Origin: Pseudomonas sp. FP1742
GTDB taxonomy: Bacteria; Pseudomonadota; Gammaproteobacteria; Pseudomonadales; Pseudomonadaceae
Assembly: GCF_030687145.1 (NCBI RefSeq)
Contig: NZ_CP117460.1
Coordinates: forward strand, 6,324,001 to 6,388,000
DNA length: 64,000 nt
Direction: 5' to 3'
Both the position numbers and the translations under genes were made by a program. The notes under the pieces are model-generated. The model made no database searches and was not told where the DNA came from. It saw only the letters and a list, made by a program, of their open reading frames with translations. Each line of letters starts with the position of its first letter. The stretch's first letter is position 1. Shown here piece by piece: positions 8,578 through 18,564 of this stretch.

Positions 8578-8667
8578 AAAAACCCGACACGTATTGGTCC
8601 GGTAGTGGCCCAACGGTCTGCGGGTGCACAGCTATCCTTTGCGAACGGTTGTTCATAAGGAGCCCGC

Positions 8668-10452
8668 ATGTCCGTTCAACTTGCCACTCAGGACCGCTGG
8701 CTGGACCTTAACGATTTGCTGCGTGAACTGGTCGCCCAGGGCTTTATCAGCCAGGATTCGGCCGAGCACGCTATCAACGCCCGCCGCCGTCACGCCACCA
8801 ACGCTCAGCAGCATCCGCTGGAGTTCATCGCCAGCCAACACCTGGACGACCTCAGCCGTCCTGGCAAACACCTCGATCTGGAAAGCCTGACGCTGTGGCT
8901 GTCCCAGCAGGCCGGCCAGCCTTACCTGCGCATCGACCCACTGAAAATCAACGTCGCGGCCATCACGCCGCTGATGTCCTATGCCTTCGCCCAGCGCCAC
9001 AAGATTCTGGCGGTGTCCATCGACCGCGATGCCGTCACCGTGGCCAGCGCCCAGCCCTTCGTCAGCGGTTGGGAAGCCGACCTGACCCACGTATTGAAGC
9101 TGCCGATCAAGCGCGTGGTGGCCAACCCGGTGGACATCCAGCGCTTCAGCGTGGAATTTTTCCGCCTGGCCAAATCGGTCACCGGCGCCACCAACGCCGA
9201 TCAGCACACAAGCAACCTGGGCAACTTCGAACAGTTGCTCAACCTCGGCGCCAGCGACCAGGAGCCGGACGCCAACGATGCGCACATCGTCAACATCGTC
9301 GATTGGCTGTTCCAGTACGCGTTCCAGCAGCGGGCCAGCGATATCCATATCGAGCCCCGGCGCGAGCAAGGCACGGTGCGCTTTCGCATCGACGGTGTGC
9401 TGCACAACGTCTATCAATTCCCGCCGCAGGTGACCATGGCCATCGTCAGCCGCCTGAAAAGCCTGGGGCGGATGAACGTCGCGGAAAAACGCAAACCCCA
9501 GGACGGCCGGGTGAAAACCAAAACCCCGGACGGCGGCGAAGTCGAGTTGCGGCTGTCGACCTTACCGACGGCATTCGGCGAAAAAATGGTCATGCGGATC
9601 TTCGACCCGGAAGTGCTGCTCAAGGACTTCGATCAACTGGGTTTTTCCGCCGATGACTTGCGCCGCTGGCAAGACATGATCCGCCAGCCCAACGGCATCA
9701 TTCTGGTGACCGGGCCGACCGGTTCGGGCAAGACCACCACGCTGTACACCACCCTCAAGAAACTGGCGACGCCGGAGGTCAACCTCTGCACCATCGAAGA
9801 CCCGATCGAAATGGTCGAGCCGGCGTTCAATCAGATGCAGGTCCAGCACAACATCGACCTGACTTTTGCCGCGGGCGTGCGCGCGCTGATGCGGCAAGAC
9901 CCGGACATCATCATGATCGGCGAGATCCGCGACCTCGAAACCGCCGAGATGGCGATTCAGGCGGCACTCACCGGCCACCTGGTGCTGTCGACATTGCACA
10001 CCAACGATGCGCCGAGCGCCATCAGCCGCCTGCTGGAACTCGGCGTGCCGCATTACCTGATCAAGGCCACGGTGCTCGGGGTCATGGCCCAGCGTCTGGT
10101 CCGAACCTTGTGTCCGCATTGCAAGGCACCCTTGACGTTGGGCGAGGACGACTGGCAAACCCTGACTCGCCCCTGGCAAGCGCCACTGCCGAACAATGCC
10201 CAGCGTGCCATCGGTTGCCTGGAATGCCGCGAAACCGGCTATCGGGGCCGCGCCGGGGTTTACGAAATCATGCAGCTGACGGACGGCATCAAAGCGCTGA
10301 TCAACCCCGACACCGATTTGCTGGCGGTCCGCCGTCAGGCGTTCAAGGAAGGCATGCGCAGTTTGCGCTTGTCTGGGGCGCAGAAAGTGGCGGCGGGATT
10401 GACCACGATTGAAGAGGTGTTGCGGGTGACGCCGCAGAGTGAGCAGAAGTAG
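8668..10452 (+). CDS. GspE/PilB-type secretion or pilus assembly ATPase, orphan
   Basis: 594 residues. The N-terminal region (about 1-170) is a MshEN/T2SSE-N-like adaptor; the C-terminal part is the hexameric ATPase core with Walker A GPTGSGKTT (about residues 348-356), Asp box (TIEDPIE), Walker B (DPDIIMIGEIRD, about 411) and His box (TGHLVLSTLHTNDA). A zinc-binding tetracysteine is visible as CPHCKAP and CLECRETG. These ATPases drive type II secretion or type IV pilus pseudopilin assembly, but no inner-membrane platform, secretin or pseudopilin gene is near. P. aeruginosa has the same lone gene between argE and gcvP. Start ATG 8668 has an AAGGAG site 6 bases upstream. Confidence 0.92.
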   Translation: MSVQLATQDRWLDLNDLLRELVAQGFISQDSAEHAINARRRHATNAQQHPLEFIASQHLDDLSRPGKHLDLESLTLWLSQQAGQPYLRIDPLKINVAAITPLMSYAFAQRHKILAVSIDRDAVTVASAQPFVSGWEADLTHVLKLPIKRVVANPVDIQRFSVEFFRLAKSVTGATNADQHTSNLGNFEQLLNLGASDQEPDANDAHIVNIVDWLFQYAFQQRASDIHIEPRREQGTVRFRIDGVLHNVYQFPPQVTMAIVSRLKSLGRMNVAEKRKPQDGRVKTKTPDGGEVELRLSTLPTAFGEKMVMRIFDPEVLLKDFDQLGFSADDLRRWQDMIRQPNGIILVTGPTGSGKTTTLYTTLKKLATPEVNLCTIEDPIEMVEPAFNQMQVQHNIDLTFAAGVRALMRQDPDIIMIGEIRDLETAEMAIQAALTGHLVLSTLHTNDAPSAISRLLELGVPHYLIKATVLGVMAQRLVRTLCPHCKAPLTLGEDDWQTLTRPWQAPLPNNAQRAIGCLECRETGYRGRAGVYEIMQLTDGIKALINPDTDLLAVRRQAFKEGMRSLRLSGAQKVAAGLTTIEEVLRVTPQSEQK

Positions 10453-10534
10453 GCGATGCCGACTAACGTCACGGAACTCGATTGGGTTATTGGCAATCAA
10501 AGCCCGCAGTTAAAACCCAGTGGAGTCACCTTTT

Positions 10535-10855
10535 ATGCGTCTCAAACTTGCTGTCGCTACTTTCGCCGTGTTGTCCCTTTCAGTCGGTTCGGCGATGGCT
10601 GATGACGGCTTTTGGCGTAGCATCCTTACTTCCGGTGCCACCACCGGCTCGTCCTACCTGACCTCCAGGGATCACAAGCTGATCGTCGCCGCCCAGGACG
10701 ACGCCGGCAGCTTTGTCGCCAGTGACGGCGCTATTCGCGGCCCCTATCTGGAAGCCGCCATGCAGAAAGTCCGCGCTGAAAACCCTGGCCTGCAAGCCAC
10801 GGACATGGAACTGGCGAACGCCATCCTGGCGAAGAATGCCATCGCCTCGAAATAA
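10535..10855 (+). CDS. DUF2388-family small exported protein
   Basis: 106 residues from ATG 10535 (a GTG five codons upstream is less likely because the GGAG ribosome site lies just before the ATG). A Sec signal peptide MRLKLAVATFAVLSLSVGSAMA is followed by DDGFWRSILTSGATTGSSYLTSRDHKLIVAAQDDAGSFVASDGAIRG in which SSYLTSRDHKLIVAAQDDAGSF-type sequence is typical of DUF2388. This family is found in Pseudomonas, often in several copies; its periplasmic role is unknown. A strong terminator follows at once, so it is probably monocistronic or the last gene after the ATPase. Confidence 0.87.
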   Translation: MRLKLAVATFAVLSLSVGSAMADDGFWRSILTSGATTGSSYLTSRDHKLIVAAQDDAGSFVASDGAIRGPYLEAAMQKVRAENPGLQATDMELANAILAKNAIASK

Positions 10856-10870
10856 GCTTCGCTGCTGAAC

Positions 10871-10904
10871 AAAAAATGCCGCTCTGGATGAGCGGCATTT
10901 TTTT
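10871..10904 (+). terminator. Rho-independent terminator of the DUF2388 gene
   Basis: Stem ATGCCGCTC / GAGCGGCAT with a TGGAT loop, followed by seven T and preceded by six A, so it may work in both directions. It begins 16 bases after the stop codon. Confidence 0.93.
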
Positions 10905-10922
10905 GCCTGAAATGCGATCCAT

Positions 10923-11012
10923 TGTGGGAGCGGGCTTGCTCGCGAAAGCGGTATTTCAGCCGACATCGCTGGTGAATGTTGAACCGCTTTCGCGAGCAAG
11001 CCCGCTCCCACA
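10923..11012. repeat. REPIN (GTGGGAGCGGGCTTG family)
   Basis: TGTGGGAGCGGGCTTGCTCG-type arm at 10923 and its exact reverse ending at 11012, about 40 bases apart, including the extra AAAGCGGT/ACCGCTTT inner arm. It sits between the convergent DUF2388 and gcvP genes. Confidence 0.9.
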
Positions 11013-11035
11013 TCAGATCTTCATCCCTCGTGATT

Positions 11036-13909
11036 TCAGCGGTACTCGTCCACCGGCACGCACGCGCAAAACAGGTTGCGATCGCCGTAGACATTGTCCA
11101 CACGGTTTACCACCGGCCAGTACTTATGGGCCTTGGTGTGGGCATCCGGCGTCACCGCCTGCTCGATGCTGTACGGGCGCTCCCAGACGCCGGTGATGTC
11201 GGCCAGGGTATGCGGAGAGCGCTTCAGCGGGTTGTCCTCCGCCGGCCAGTTGCCGTTCTGCACCTCGTTGATTTCCGCGCGAATGCTCAGCATCGCATCG
11301 ATAAAACGATCCAGCTCCGCCTTCGACTCGCTCTCGGTCGGCTCGACCATCAATGTTCCCGGTACCGGGAATGACATGGTCGGCGCATGGAAACCGTAGT
11401 CCATCAGCCGTTTGGCCACGTCCTCTTCGCTGATCCCGGTCAGCGTCTTCAGCGGTCGCAGGTCGAGGATGCATTCGTGGGCCACTCGGTCGTTGCGCCC
11501 GGAGTAAAGCACCGGAAACGCGCCGGACAAATGCTGCGCCAGGTAATTCGCGGCAAGAATCGCCACTTCACTCGCATCCGCCAGTTGCGGCCCCATCATC
11601 GCGATGTACATCCAGCTGATGGGCAGAATGCTCGCACTGCCCCAAGGTGCCGCGCTCACCGCGCTGTTCTCCGGCAACGGGCCGTCGATCGGCACCACCG
11701 GGTGATTGGCAACGAATGGCGCCAGGTGCGCCCGCACACCAATCGGTCCCATCCCCGGCCCGCCACCGCCGTGGGGAATGCAGAACGTTTTGTGCAGGTT
11801 CATGTGCGACACGTCGGCGCCGATGTCTGCCGGCCGCGCCAATCCGACCTGCGCGTTGAGGTTGGCGCCATCCATGTACACCTGACCGCCGTGGCGGTGG
11901 ATAACTTCACAGATCTCGCTGATGCCTTCCTCGTAAACCCCATGGGTCGAAGGATAAGTCGCCATCAGGCAGGCGAGTTTATCCCCCGCCTCTATGGCCT
12001 TTTCTTTCAGGTCTTCCAGATCGACATTACCCGCCTCGTCGCACTCGACGATCACTACCCGCATCCCGGCCATTTGTGCCGAGGCCGGGTTGGTGCCGTG
12101 GGCCGAGGACGGGATCAGGCAAACGTCCCGCGCGCCCTGATGGCGGCTCTCGTGATATTTGCGGATCGCCAGCAACCCGGCGTACTCGCCTTGAGCGCCC
12201 GAGTTGGGCTGCATGCAGATCGCATCGAAACCGGTGATCGCGCAGAGCCAGCGTTCCAGCTCCTCGATCATCAACGAATAACCCACCACCTGCTCTTTCG
12301 GTACGAACGGGTGCAAGTTGGCGAATTGTGGCCAGGTGATGGGGATCATCTCGCTGGTGGCATTGAGCTTCATGGTGCAGGAGCCCAGCGGGATCATCGA
12401 TTGATTGAGTGCCAGGTCTTTGTTTTCCAGCTGCTTCAAGTAACGCAGCATTTCGGTTTCGCTGTGATGAGCGTTGAACACCGGGTGATGCAGATAAGGT
12501 GTACGGCGCTGCAACCCGGCAGGAATACCGGACAACAGGGCTTCAGCGTCCAGTTCGTCGACATTGAGCCCATGATCGGCCCCTAGAAACACATCGAACA
12601 GCTTCGCCACGGTGCCTTCGTCACAGGTTTCATCGAGGCTCAGGCCCAACCGCCCGCGACCGAGAATGCGCAAGTTGATCCGCGCCGCCTGGGCGCTTTC
12701 GATGATCGCGGTCTGAGCGCCGCCGACCTCCAGGGTCAGGGTGTCGAAGAAGTGTTGGTTCAGACGCGTAATGCCGTGGCGTTCCAGGCCGGCGGCGAGG
12801 ATGCAGGTCAGCCGATGGACGCGCAGGGCAATTCGTTTGAGCCCTTCGGGGCCATGGTAGACCGCATAGAAACTGGCGATATTGGCCAGCAACACCTGGG
12901 CGGTGCAGATGTTCGAATTGGCCTTCTCCCGGCGAATGTGTTGCTCGCGGGTTTGCAGGGCCATGCGCAGGGCGACATTGCCGCGAGCATCTTTCGACAC
13001 GCCGATGATCCGCCCCGGAATCGCCCGTTTGTATTCGTCGCGGCTGGCAAAAAACGCCGCGTGCGGGCCGCCGTACCCCATGGGCACGCCGAAACGCTGG
13101 GACGAACCGAATACCACGTCGGCACCCAGCTCCCCCGGCGGGGTCAACAACAGCAGGCTCAACAGATCGGTGGCGACGCAGGCCAGGGCTTGCTGGGCAT
13201 GCAAATGATCGATCAACGGACGCAGATCGCGAATTTCGCCATGGGTATCGGGATATTGCAGCAGCGCACCGAACACCTGGTGCTGTTTCAAGTTATCCAC
13301 AGCGTCGATGATCAGGTCGAAACCGAACCCTTCTGCCCGTGTCTGCACCACGGAAATCGTCTGGGGGTGGCAATTTTCATCGACGAAAAACAGATTGCTT
13401 CTGGACTTGGCGACACGCTTGGCCAGGGCCATGGCCTCGGCTGCCGCCGTGGCTTCATCCAGCAGCGAGGCGTTGGCCAGTTCCAGGCCGGTCAGGTCGA
13501 TGGTCAGCTGCTGGAAATTCAGCAGCGCTTCGAGCCGGCCTTGGGCAATCTCCGGTTGATAAGGCGTGTAGGCGGTGTACCAACCGGGATTTTCCAGCAC
13601 GTTGCGCAAGATGACGGCCGGTGTGAGGGTGCCGTGATAACCCATGCCGATCAGGCTGGTCCAGACCTGGTTCTGCTCGGCGTAGCTGCGCAGTTTGGCC
13701 AGTGCGGCTTCTTCATCGAGGGCGGGCGGCAGGTCCAGTGGTCGGTTGAGACGGATTCCCGGCGGCACCGTCTGCTCGATCAACTCGACCCGGCTGCCAA
13801 GGCCGAGGCTGTCGAGCATCGCCTGCTGCTCGGCGGCATCAGGCCCGAGGTGGCGGCGCAGGAAGGTATTGGGGTCGCGTAACTGGCTCAAGGACGGCAA
13901 CTGGGACAT
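11036..13909 (-). CDS. gcvP: Glycine dehydrogenase (decarboxylating), P protein of the glycine cleavage system
   Basis: 957 residues from ATG 13909 ([22 protein letters not shown]); an in-frame ATG at 13924 is less typical. It decarboxylates glycine with pyridoxal phosphate and passes the methylamine to the lipoyl arm of GcvH. The two homologous halves are seen: N-terminal DTFLRRH-type start, [20 protein letters not shown], and the C-terminal half with the PLP lysine in [20 protein letters not shown] (about residue 705). The usual gcvTHP partners gcvT and gcvH lie on the same strand but are separated from it by an oppositely oriented aminotransferase gene, so it must have its own promoter at 13910-14062. 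Confidence 0.97.
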   Translation of the reverse strand: MSQLPSLSQLRDPNTFLRRHLGPDAAEQQAMLDSLGLGSRVELIEQTVPPGIRLNRPLDLPPALDEEAALAKLRSYAEQNQVWTSLIGMGYHGTLTPAVILRNVLENPGWYTAYTPYQPEIAQGRLEALLNFQQLTIDLTGLELANASLLDEATAAAEAMALAKRVAKSRSNLFFVDENCHPQTISVVQTRAEGFGFDLIIDAVDNLKQHQVFGALLQYPDTHGEIRDLRPLIDHLHAQQALACVATDLLSLLLLTPPGELGADVVFGSSQRFGVPMGYGGPHAAFFASRDEYKRAIPGRIIGVSKDARGNVALRMALQTREQHIRREKANSNICTAQVLLANIASFYAVYHGPEGLKRIALRVHRLTCILAAGLERHGITRLNQHFFDTLTLEVGGAQTAIIESAQAARINLRILGRGRLGLSLDETCDEGTVAKLFDVFLGADHGLNVDELDAEALLSGIPAGLQRRTPYLHHPVFNAHHSETEMLRYLKQLENKDLALNQSMIPLGSCTMKLNATSEMIPITWPQFANLHPFVPKEQVVGYSLMIEELERWLCAITGFDAICMQPNSGAQGEYAGLLAIRKYHESRHQGARDVCLIPSSAHGTNPASAQMAGMRVVIVECDEAGNVDLEDLKEKAIEAGDKLACLMATYPSTHGVYEEGISEICEVIHRHGGQVYMDGANLNAQVGLARPADIGADVSHMNLHKTFCIPHGGGGPGMGPIGVRAHLAPFVANHPVVPIDGPLPENSAVSAAPWGSASILPISWMYIAMMGPQLADASEVAILAANYLAQHLSGAFPVLYSGRNDRVAHECILDLRPLKTLTGISEEDVAKRLMDYGFHAPTMSFPVPGTLMVEPTESESKAELDRFIDAMLSIRAEINEVQNGNWPAEDNPLKRSPHTLADITGVWERPYSIEQAVTPDAHTKAHKYWPVVNRVDNVYGDRNLFCACVPVDEYR

Positions 13910-14062
13910 GACGGGCTCTCTCATGACTGGCGCTCAGCGTCGATGCAACTCGGTCAAACCAGCATAGCAGTCGATACCGGCACGGATGGCGTGGCGCTGT
14001 CGGTCATTCCGGATCATCATGCTCGACGCCTACAAACGTTCGCTGATCGGGTATCCACATTT

Positions 14063-15202
14063 ATGAGCCAACTGTCTTTCCTGCCCTTCTCCAAACCCAC
14101 CATCGATGAAGCCACGATTGCCGCTGTCGGCGATGTGCTGCGCTCGGGCTGGATTACCAGCGGCCCCAAGGTCCAGGCTTTTGAAGCGCAACTCTCGGAA
14201 TATTTCGGCGGGCGCCCGGTGCGTACGTTCAATTCCGGCACCTGCACCATGGAGATCGCATTGCGAATTGCCGGCGTCGGACCGGGTGATGAAGTGATCA
14301 CCACGCCGATTTCCTGGGTGGCCACCGCCAACGTGATCCTGGAAGTTGGCGCCACGCCGGTGTTTGCCGACATCGACCCGGTTACCCGCAATATCGACTT
14401 GGCGCAGCTTGAAGCAGCGATAACCCCGCGCACCAAAGCCATTATCCCGGTGTTTCTCGCGGGACTGCCCGTGGACATGACGCGCCTTTACGCGATTGCA
14501 AAAAAACACGGTTTGCGAGTGGTGGAAGACGCGGCCCAGGCATTGGGTTCGAGCTGGAACGGACAGCGCATCGGTGCGACTGGTGATTTCGTGTCCTTCA
14601 GTTTCCAGGCGAACAAGAACGTCACTTGCTCAGAGGGCGGTTGCCTGGTGCTGAACAATGCCGAAGAAGCGCGGCTGGCGGAAAAGTACCGTTTGCAGGG
14701 CGTCACCCGCAGCGGTTTCGATGGGCTGGACGTTGATGTGCTGGGCGGCAAGTTCAACATGACCGATGTCGCGGCAGCCATTGGCCTGGGGCAATTTGCG
14801 CATATCGAGGCGATCACGGCTCATCGGCGTGAACTGGCGCGGCACTATTTCGCATGTTTCGGTGAGGACTTCGAAGCGCAGTACGGCGCTCAACTACCGC
14901 CGGCAGATTTCGAGAACAGTAACTGGCACTTGTTCCAACTGGTGCTCCCGGAACGCCAGGATGGCAAACCGGCACGGGCCACTTTCATGGAACAGATGCA
15001 GGCACTGGGGATTGGTATTGGCTATCACTACCCGCCGATCCACCTGCTGAGTCTTTACCGCGAACGCGGGTTCAAGGAAGGCATGTTCCCGGTCGCCGAG
15101 CGGGTCGGACGACTGATCGTCTCGCTGCCGATGTTCACGTCCATGGATAAAGCGGATGTCGAGCGTTCGGTGGCTGCGGTGAAAGCCGTCTTGCGGCCTT
15201 GA
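14063..15202 (+). CDS. DegT/DnrJ/EryC1/StrS-family aminotransferase (ArnB-like)
   Basis: 379 residues from ATG 14063 (MSQLSFLPFSKPTIDEATIA). The frame is open back to 13943, but the extra 40 residues have no family match. Family signs are FLPFSKPTIDE, VLRSGWITSGPKVQAFE, TFNSGTCTMEIALR, PISWVATANVILEVGATPVFADID, VVEDAAQALGS and the PLP lysine in SFQANKNVTCSEGG (about residue 184). Such enzymes aminate 4-keto or 3-keto nucleotide sugars; the closest known pattern is ArnB (UDP-4-amino-4-deoxyarabinose in lipid A modification). No other sugar genes are near, so the substrate is open. It stands alone and oppositely oriented between gcvH and gcvP. Confidence 0.88.
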   Translation: MSQLSFLPFSKPTIDEATIAAVGDVLRSGWITSGPKVQAFEAQLSEYFGGRPVRTFNSGTCTMEIALRIAGVGPGDEVITTPISWVATANVILEVGATPVFADIDPVTRNIDLAQLEAAITPRTKAIIPVFLAGLPVDMTRLYAIAKKHGLRVVEDAAQALGSSWNGQRIGATGDFVSFSFQANKNVTCSEGGCLVLNNAEEARLAEKYRLQGVTRSGFDGLDVDVLGGKFNMTDVAAAIGLGQFAHIEAITAHRRELARHYFACFGEDFEAQYGAQLPPADFENSNWHLFQLVLPERQDGKPARATFMEQMQALGIGIGYHYPPIHLLSLYRERGFKEGMFPVAERVGRLIVSLPMFTSMDKADVERSVAAVKAVLRP

Positions 15203-15207
15203 TTCGA

Positions 15208-15244
15208 CCTTCGCAGGAGCGGCCAAAGGCAGCTCCTGCGAAGG
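15208..15244. terminator. Perfect inverted repeat between convergent genes, terminator-like
   Basis: CCTTCGCAGGAGC (15208-15220) and GCTCCTGCGAAGG (15232-15244) form a 13-bp stem with an 11-base loop. There is no T run. It lies between the convergent aminotransferase and gcvH ends, and the core resembles the CGCAGGAGC palindrome common in this genus, so it may be a REP relative serving as a shared terminator. Confidence 0.65.
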
Positions 15245-15250
15245 CGAGCA

Positions 15251-15634
15251 TTACTCGCCGATGGCGGCCTTGTAGGCCATGGGGTCGAGCAGCTTGTCCA
15301 GCTCAGAGGTATCGCTTGGCTGAAGTTTGAAGAACCAGCTGTCATAAGGCGCGCTGTTGACCAGTTCCGGGCTGTTGGCCAGCTCTTCGTTGACGGCAAT
15401 GACTGTGCCGGAGACTGGCGAGTAGATATCCGACGCGGCCTTGACCGACTCGACGACACCCGCTGCCTCTCCGGCAGCGAACACTTTGCCGATTTCCGGC
15501 AGCTCGACGAACACTACATCACCCAAGGCTTCCTGAGCATGGTCTGAAATACCCACTTTCACGCCGCCATCATGGTCTAGACGGGCCCATTCGTGACTTT
15601 CGGCAAAACGCAGGTCGACAGGGATTTCGCTCAT
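15251..15634 (-). CDS. gcvH: Glycine cleavage system H protein
   Basis: 127 residues from ATG 15634 ([19 protein letters not shown]). It carries the lipoyl arm that shuttles methylamine between GcvP, GcvT and the L protein. The lipoylated lysine is Lys65 in [17 protein letters not shown]. It lies 50 bases after gcvT and ends before a hairpin. The start five codons upstream (15649) is weaker. Confidence 0.97.
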   Translation of the reverse strand: MSEIPVDLRFAESHEWARLDHDGGVKVGISDHAQEALGDVVFVELPEIGKVFAAGEAAGVVESVKAASDIYSPVSGTVIAVNEELANSPELVNSAPYDSWFFKLQPSDTSELDKLLDPMAYKAAIGE

Positions 15635-15684
15635 GTTCTGTGTCCTCAAGAAAAATGTCAGCGGTCATTGCCCGCCAGAAAAAG

Positions 15685-16767
15685 TTAGATCAAGGTTTTG
15701 CCGTGACGCACGAAGGTCGGTTTGACCACTCGAACCGGGTACCACTTGCCACGGATTTCCACTTCAGCGCGGTCGGCGGTGGCCACCGGCACCCGCGCCA
15801 GTGCAATCGACTTGCTAAGCGTAGGAGAGAAACTACCACTGGTGATCTCCCCTTCGCCAACATCGGCGATGCGAACCACCTGATGCGCTCGCAAGACACC
15901 ACGTTCCTCAAGGACCAGACCGACCAGTTTGTGCTGCACGCCGGCGGTCTGCTCGGCCTCCAGGGCGGTGCGGCCGATGAACTGGCGCGTGGCCGGTTCC
16001 CAGGCAATGCTCCAGGCCATGTTGGAGGCCAACGGTGAAACATCTTGATGGATGTCCTGACCGTACAGGTTCATCCCGGCTTCGACCCGCAAGGTATCGC
16101 GCGCCCCGAGGCCGATCGGGGAAATACCCGCGCCCACCAGATCGTTGAAGAAACCCGGCGCCTGATCGGCCGGCAGCACGATTTCCAGACCGTCCTCACC
16201 GGTGTAGCCGGTGCGGGCGATGAACCAGTCACCGTCGGTCTGACCTTCGAAATATTTGAGTTGCTGGATCAGCGTAGCGCGGGACTGGGTCACCAGTTCG
16301 GCAATCTTGTGCCGGGCGTGAGGGCCTTGAATGGCCAGCATCGCCAACTCGGAACGCTCGTTGAGCTGCACATCGAAGTCGCCGAGATGAGCCTGCATCC
16401 AGGCCAGGTCCTGATTGCGGGTGGAGGCGTTGACCACCAGCCGATAGCCGTCATCGAGGCGATAAACGATCATGTCATCGACGATACCACCGTGCTCGTT
16501 GAGCATGGCGCTGTACAAGGCACGGCCGGGGCTGTGCAGACGTTCGACGTCATTGGCCAGCAAGTATTGAAGCCAGGCCTTGGCCTGGGGGCCGCCGACA
16601 TCGATCACGGTCATGTGGGATACATCGAAAACCCCGCAATCTCGGCGCACCTGATGGTGTTCCTCGACCTGCGAGCCGTAATGCAGAGGCATATCCCAAC
16701 CGCCAAAATCGACCATCTTCGCGCCGAGGGCGAGATGAAGGTCATACAGAGGCGTGCGCTGTCCCAT
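15685..16767 (-). CDS. gcvT: Aminomethyltransferase, T protein of the glycine cleavage system
   Basis: 360 residues. It releases ammonia from the methylamine-lipoyl intermediate and gives 5,10-methylene-THF. The N-terminus MGQRTPLYDLHLALGAKMVDF GGWDMPLHYGSQ pattern, the CGVFDVSHMTVIDV segment and the TGYTGEDGLEIVLP folate-binding region are family features. An AAGGAG site lies 7 bases before the ATG. It heads a two-gene unit with gcvH, and lies 156 bases downstream of the iron-transport permease on the same strand. I looked for a glycine riboswitch in its leader and did not find one. Confidence 0.96.
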   Translation of the reverse strand: MGQRTPLYDLHLALGAKMVDFGGWDMPLHYGSQVEEHHQVRRDCGVFDVSHMTVIDVGGPQAKAWLQYLLANDVERLHSPGRALYSAMLNEHGGIVDDMIVYRLDDGYRLVVNASTRNQDLAWMQAHLGDFDVQLNERSELAMLAIQGPHARHKIAELVTQSRATLIQQLKYFEGQTDGDWFIARTGYTGEDGLEIVLPADQAPGFFNDLVGAGISPIGLGARDTLRVEAGMNLYGQDIHQDVSPLASNMAWSIAWEPATRQFIGRTALEAEQTAGVQHKLVGLVLEERGVLRAHQVVRIADVGEGEITSGSFSPTLSKSIALARVPVATADRAEVEIRGKWYPVRVVKPTFVRHGKTLI

Positions 16768-16923
16768 GGGTTTCTCCTTCCGGGCGTGGCGAAGGTGCGG
16801 ACAGCCGCTGTACGGGGTGAAACGCCTTGAAATAAAGGCCTTCAGCCGATTTCAGCAACCCGGTATCAAAGACGGACCGCACCGAATGCCGCGCATTGTA
16901 GCCGCAAGGTGTAGGACTGACAC

Positions 16924-18540
16924 CTAGCCGTTTCGATGTGCCGACCTTCTGATTAATCCGATGACCGGCAACAGCCCGACCAAAACCAGCGTCAGTGCCG
17001 GCAACGAGGCCCTGGCCCACTCGCCTTCGCTGGTCATTTCAAAGATCCGCACCGCCAGCGTGTCCCAGCCGAACGGGCGCATCAGCAGGGTTGCGGGCAT
17101 TTCCTTGAGCACGTCGACGAACACCAGCAACGCCGCACTCAACGTGCCCGGCAGCAGCAACGGCAGATACACTTTGAAAAAAAGTCGTGGCCCACTGACA
17201 CCAAGGCTACGTGCTGCTTCGGGCAAAGAAGGCCGTATTCGCGCCAGGCTGCTTTCCAGCGGCCCATACGCCACGGCGATGAATCGCACCAGGTAGGCCA
17301 GCAACAATGCCGACAGACTGCCCAGCAGCAACGGTTTGCCCGCGCCGCCAAGCCAGCCCGACAGCGGAATCACCAGTTCGCGATCCAGATAACTGAACGC
17401 CAGCATGATCGACACCGCCAATACCGATCCCGGCAGTGCGTAGCCGAGGTTGGCCAGGCTGATGCCGGAGCGGATCACCCGGGTCGGTGCCAATCGACGG
17501 GCAAACGCCAGCAGCAGCGCGACGCTGACAGTGATCAACGCCGCCATGCCGCCCAGGTACAAGGTGTGCACGATCAGCCCGGCATACCGCTCGTCCAGAT
17601 CGAAGCGCCCGCGTTGCCAGAACCACACCAGCAGTTGCAGCACGGGAATGACGAAGGCGCAGGCGAACACCAGACCACACCAGCTCATCGCCGCCAGCGC
17701 CTTGACCCCGCGCAAGTGATACAGCGCCTTGACCCGCGGCCGTTCGTTGCTCGCCCGGTTGGCGCCGCGGGCACGGCGTTCGCCATATAGCACAACCATC
17801 ACTACCAACAGCAACAGGCTGGCCAGTTGCGCGGCGGTGGACAGGCTGAAAAAGCCGTACCAGGTCTTGTAGATGGCGGTGGTGAACGTATCGAAGTTGA
17901 ACACCGACACCGCACCGAAATCCGCCAGGGTTTCCATCAGCGCCAACGCCACCCCCGCGCCGATCGCCGGACGTGCCATGGGCAACGCCACTCGCCAGAA
18001 CGCCTGCCACGGGGATTGCCCAAGGACTCGCGCCGCTTCCATCAGGCCTTTGCCCTGAGCCAGAAATGCAGTGCGCGCCAACAGGTAAACGTAGGGATAG
18101 AAAACCAGCACCAGCACCAGAATCACGCCACCGGTGGAACGCACTCGCGGCAGCCTCAGACCACTGCCGAACCATTCGCGCAGCAGGGTTTGCACCGGGC
18201 CGGCGAAATCCAGCAGGCCGACGAAGACGAAGGCCAGCACATAAGCAGGAATCGCAAACGGCAGCATCAACGCCCAGTCCAGCCAACGCCGCCCGGGGAA
18301 CTCACAGAGGCTGGTCAGCCAGGCCAGGCTGACGCCCAACAGCGTTACGCCGATGCCAACGCCAACGACCAGCGTGAGGGTATTGCCCAGTAGCCGCGGC
18401 ATCTGCGTGTCCCACAGGTGGGACCAGATCTGCTGATCGATGGTTTGCCAGGAGAGCAGCAGGACGCTCAAGGGCAGCAGGACCAGCGCGGCAATGGCGA
18501 AGACCAGGGGATACCAGCGGCGTTGGGCGGGGTGGGCCAA
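16924..18540 (-). CDS. Ferric iron ABC transporter permease (FbpB/SfuB type)
   Basis: About 538 residues with roughly 12 membrane segments, formed by two fused six-helix permease halves, each with an EAA loop: EAARVLGQSPWQAFWRVALP (first half) and EAARSLGVSGPRLFFKVYLP (second half). This fused layout is usual for Fe(III) importers. The start is put at TTG 18540 (AHPAQRRWYPLVFAIAAL) because the open frame upstream runs into a genus-specific repeat (18565-18655); TTG is unusual, so this is uncertain. The substrate-binding protein is encoded upstream (18720-19724); no ATPase gene is adjacent, so it must be supplied from elsewhere. Confidence 0.9.
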   Translation of the reverse strand: MAHPAQRRWYPLVFAIAALVLLPLSVLLLSWQTIDQQIWSHLWDTQMPRLLGNTLTLVVGVGIGVTLLGVSLAWLTSLCEFPGRRWLDWALMLPFAIPAYVLAFVFVGLLDFAGPVQTLLREWFGSGLRLPRVRSTGGVILVLVLVFYPYVYLLARTAFLAQGKGLMEAARVLGQSPWQAFWRVALPMARPAIGAGVALALMETLADFGAVSVFNFDTFTTAIYKTWYGFFSLSTAAQLASLLLLVVMVVLYGERRARGANRASNERPRVKALYHLRGVKALAAMSWCGLVFACAFVIPVLQLLVWFWQRGRFDLDERYAGLIVHTLYLGGMAALITVSVALLLAFARRLAPTRVIRSGISLANLGYALPGSVLAVSIMLAFSYLDRELVIPLSGWLGGAGKPLLLGSLSALLLAYLVRFIAVAYGPLESSLARIRPSLPEAARSLGVSGPRLFFKVYLPLLLPGTLSAALLVFVDVLKEMPATLLMRPFGWDTLAVRIFEMTSEGEWARASLPALTLVLVGLLPVIGLIRRSAHRNG

Positions 18541-18564
18541 GGAAAGTTCTCGTTTAAATGAGTA

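Noticed and set aside
10923..11012. CRISPR-like repeats from the many GTGGGAGCGGGC copies
   Set aside because: Copies are dispersed, palindromic and paired, not regularly spaced, with no cas genes. They are REP/REPIN elements.
13943..14062. Upstream extension of the aminotransferase gene to 13943
   Set aside because: The extra 40 residues have no family similarity, and the family start MSQLSFLPFSKP is at 14063.
16768..16923. Glycine riboswitch in front of gcvT
   Set aside because: The typical glycine-aptamer core blocks are not present in the leader, so no riboswitch is called.
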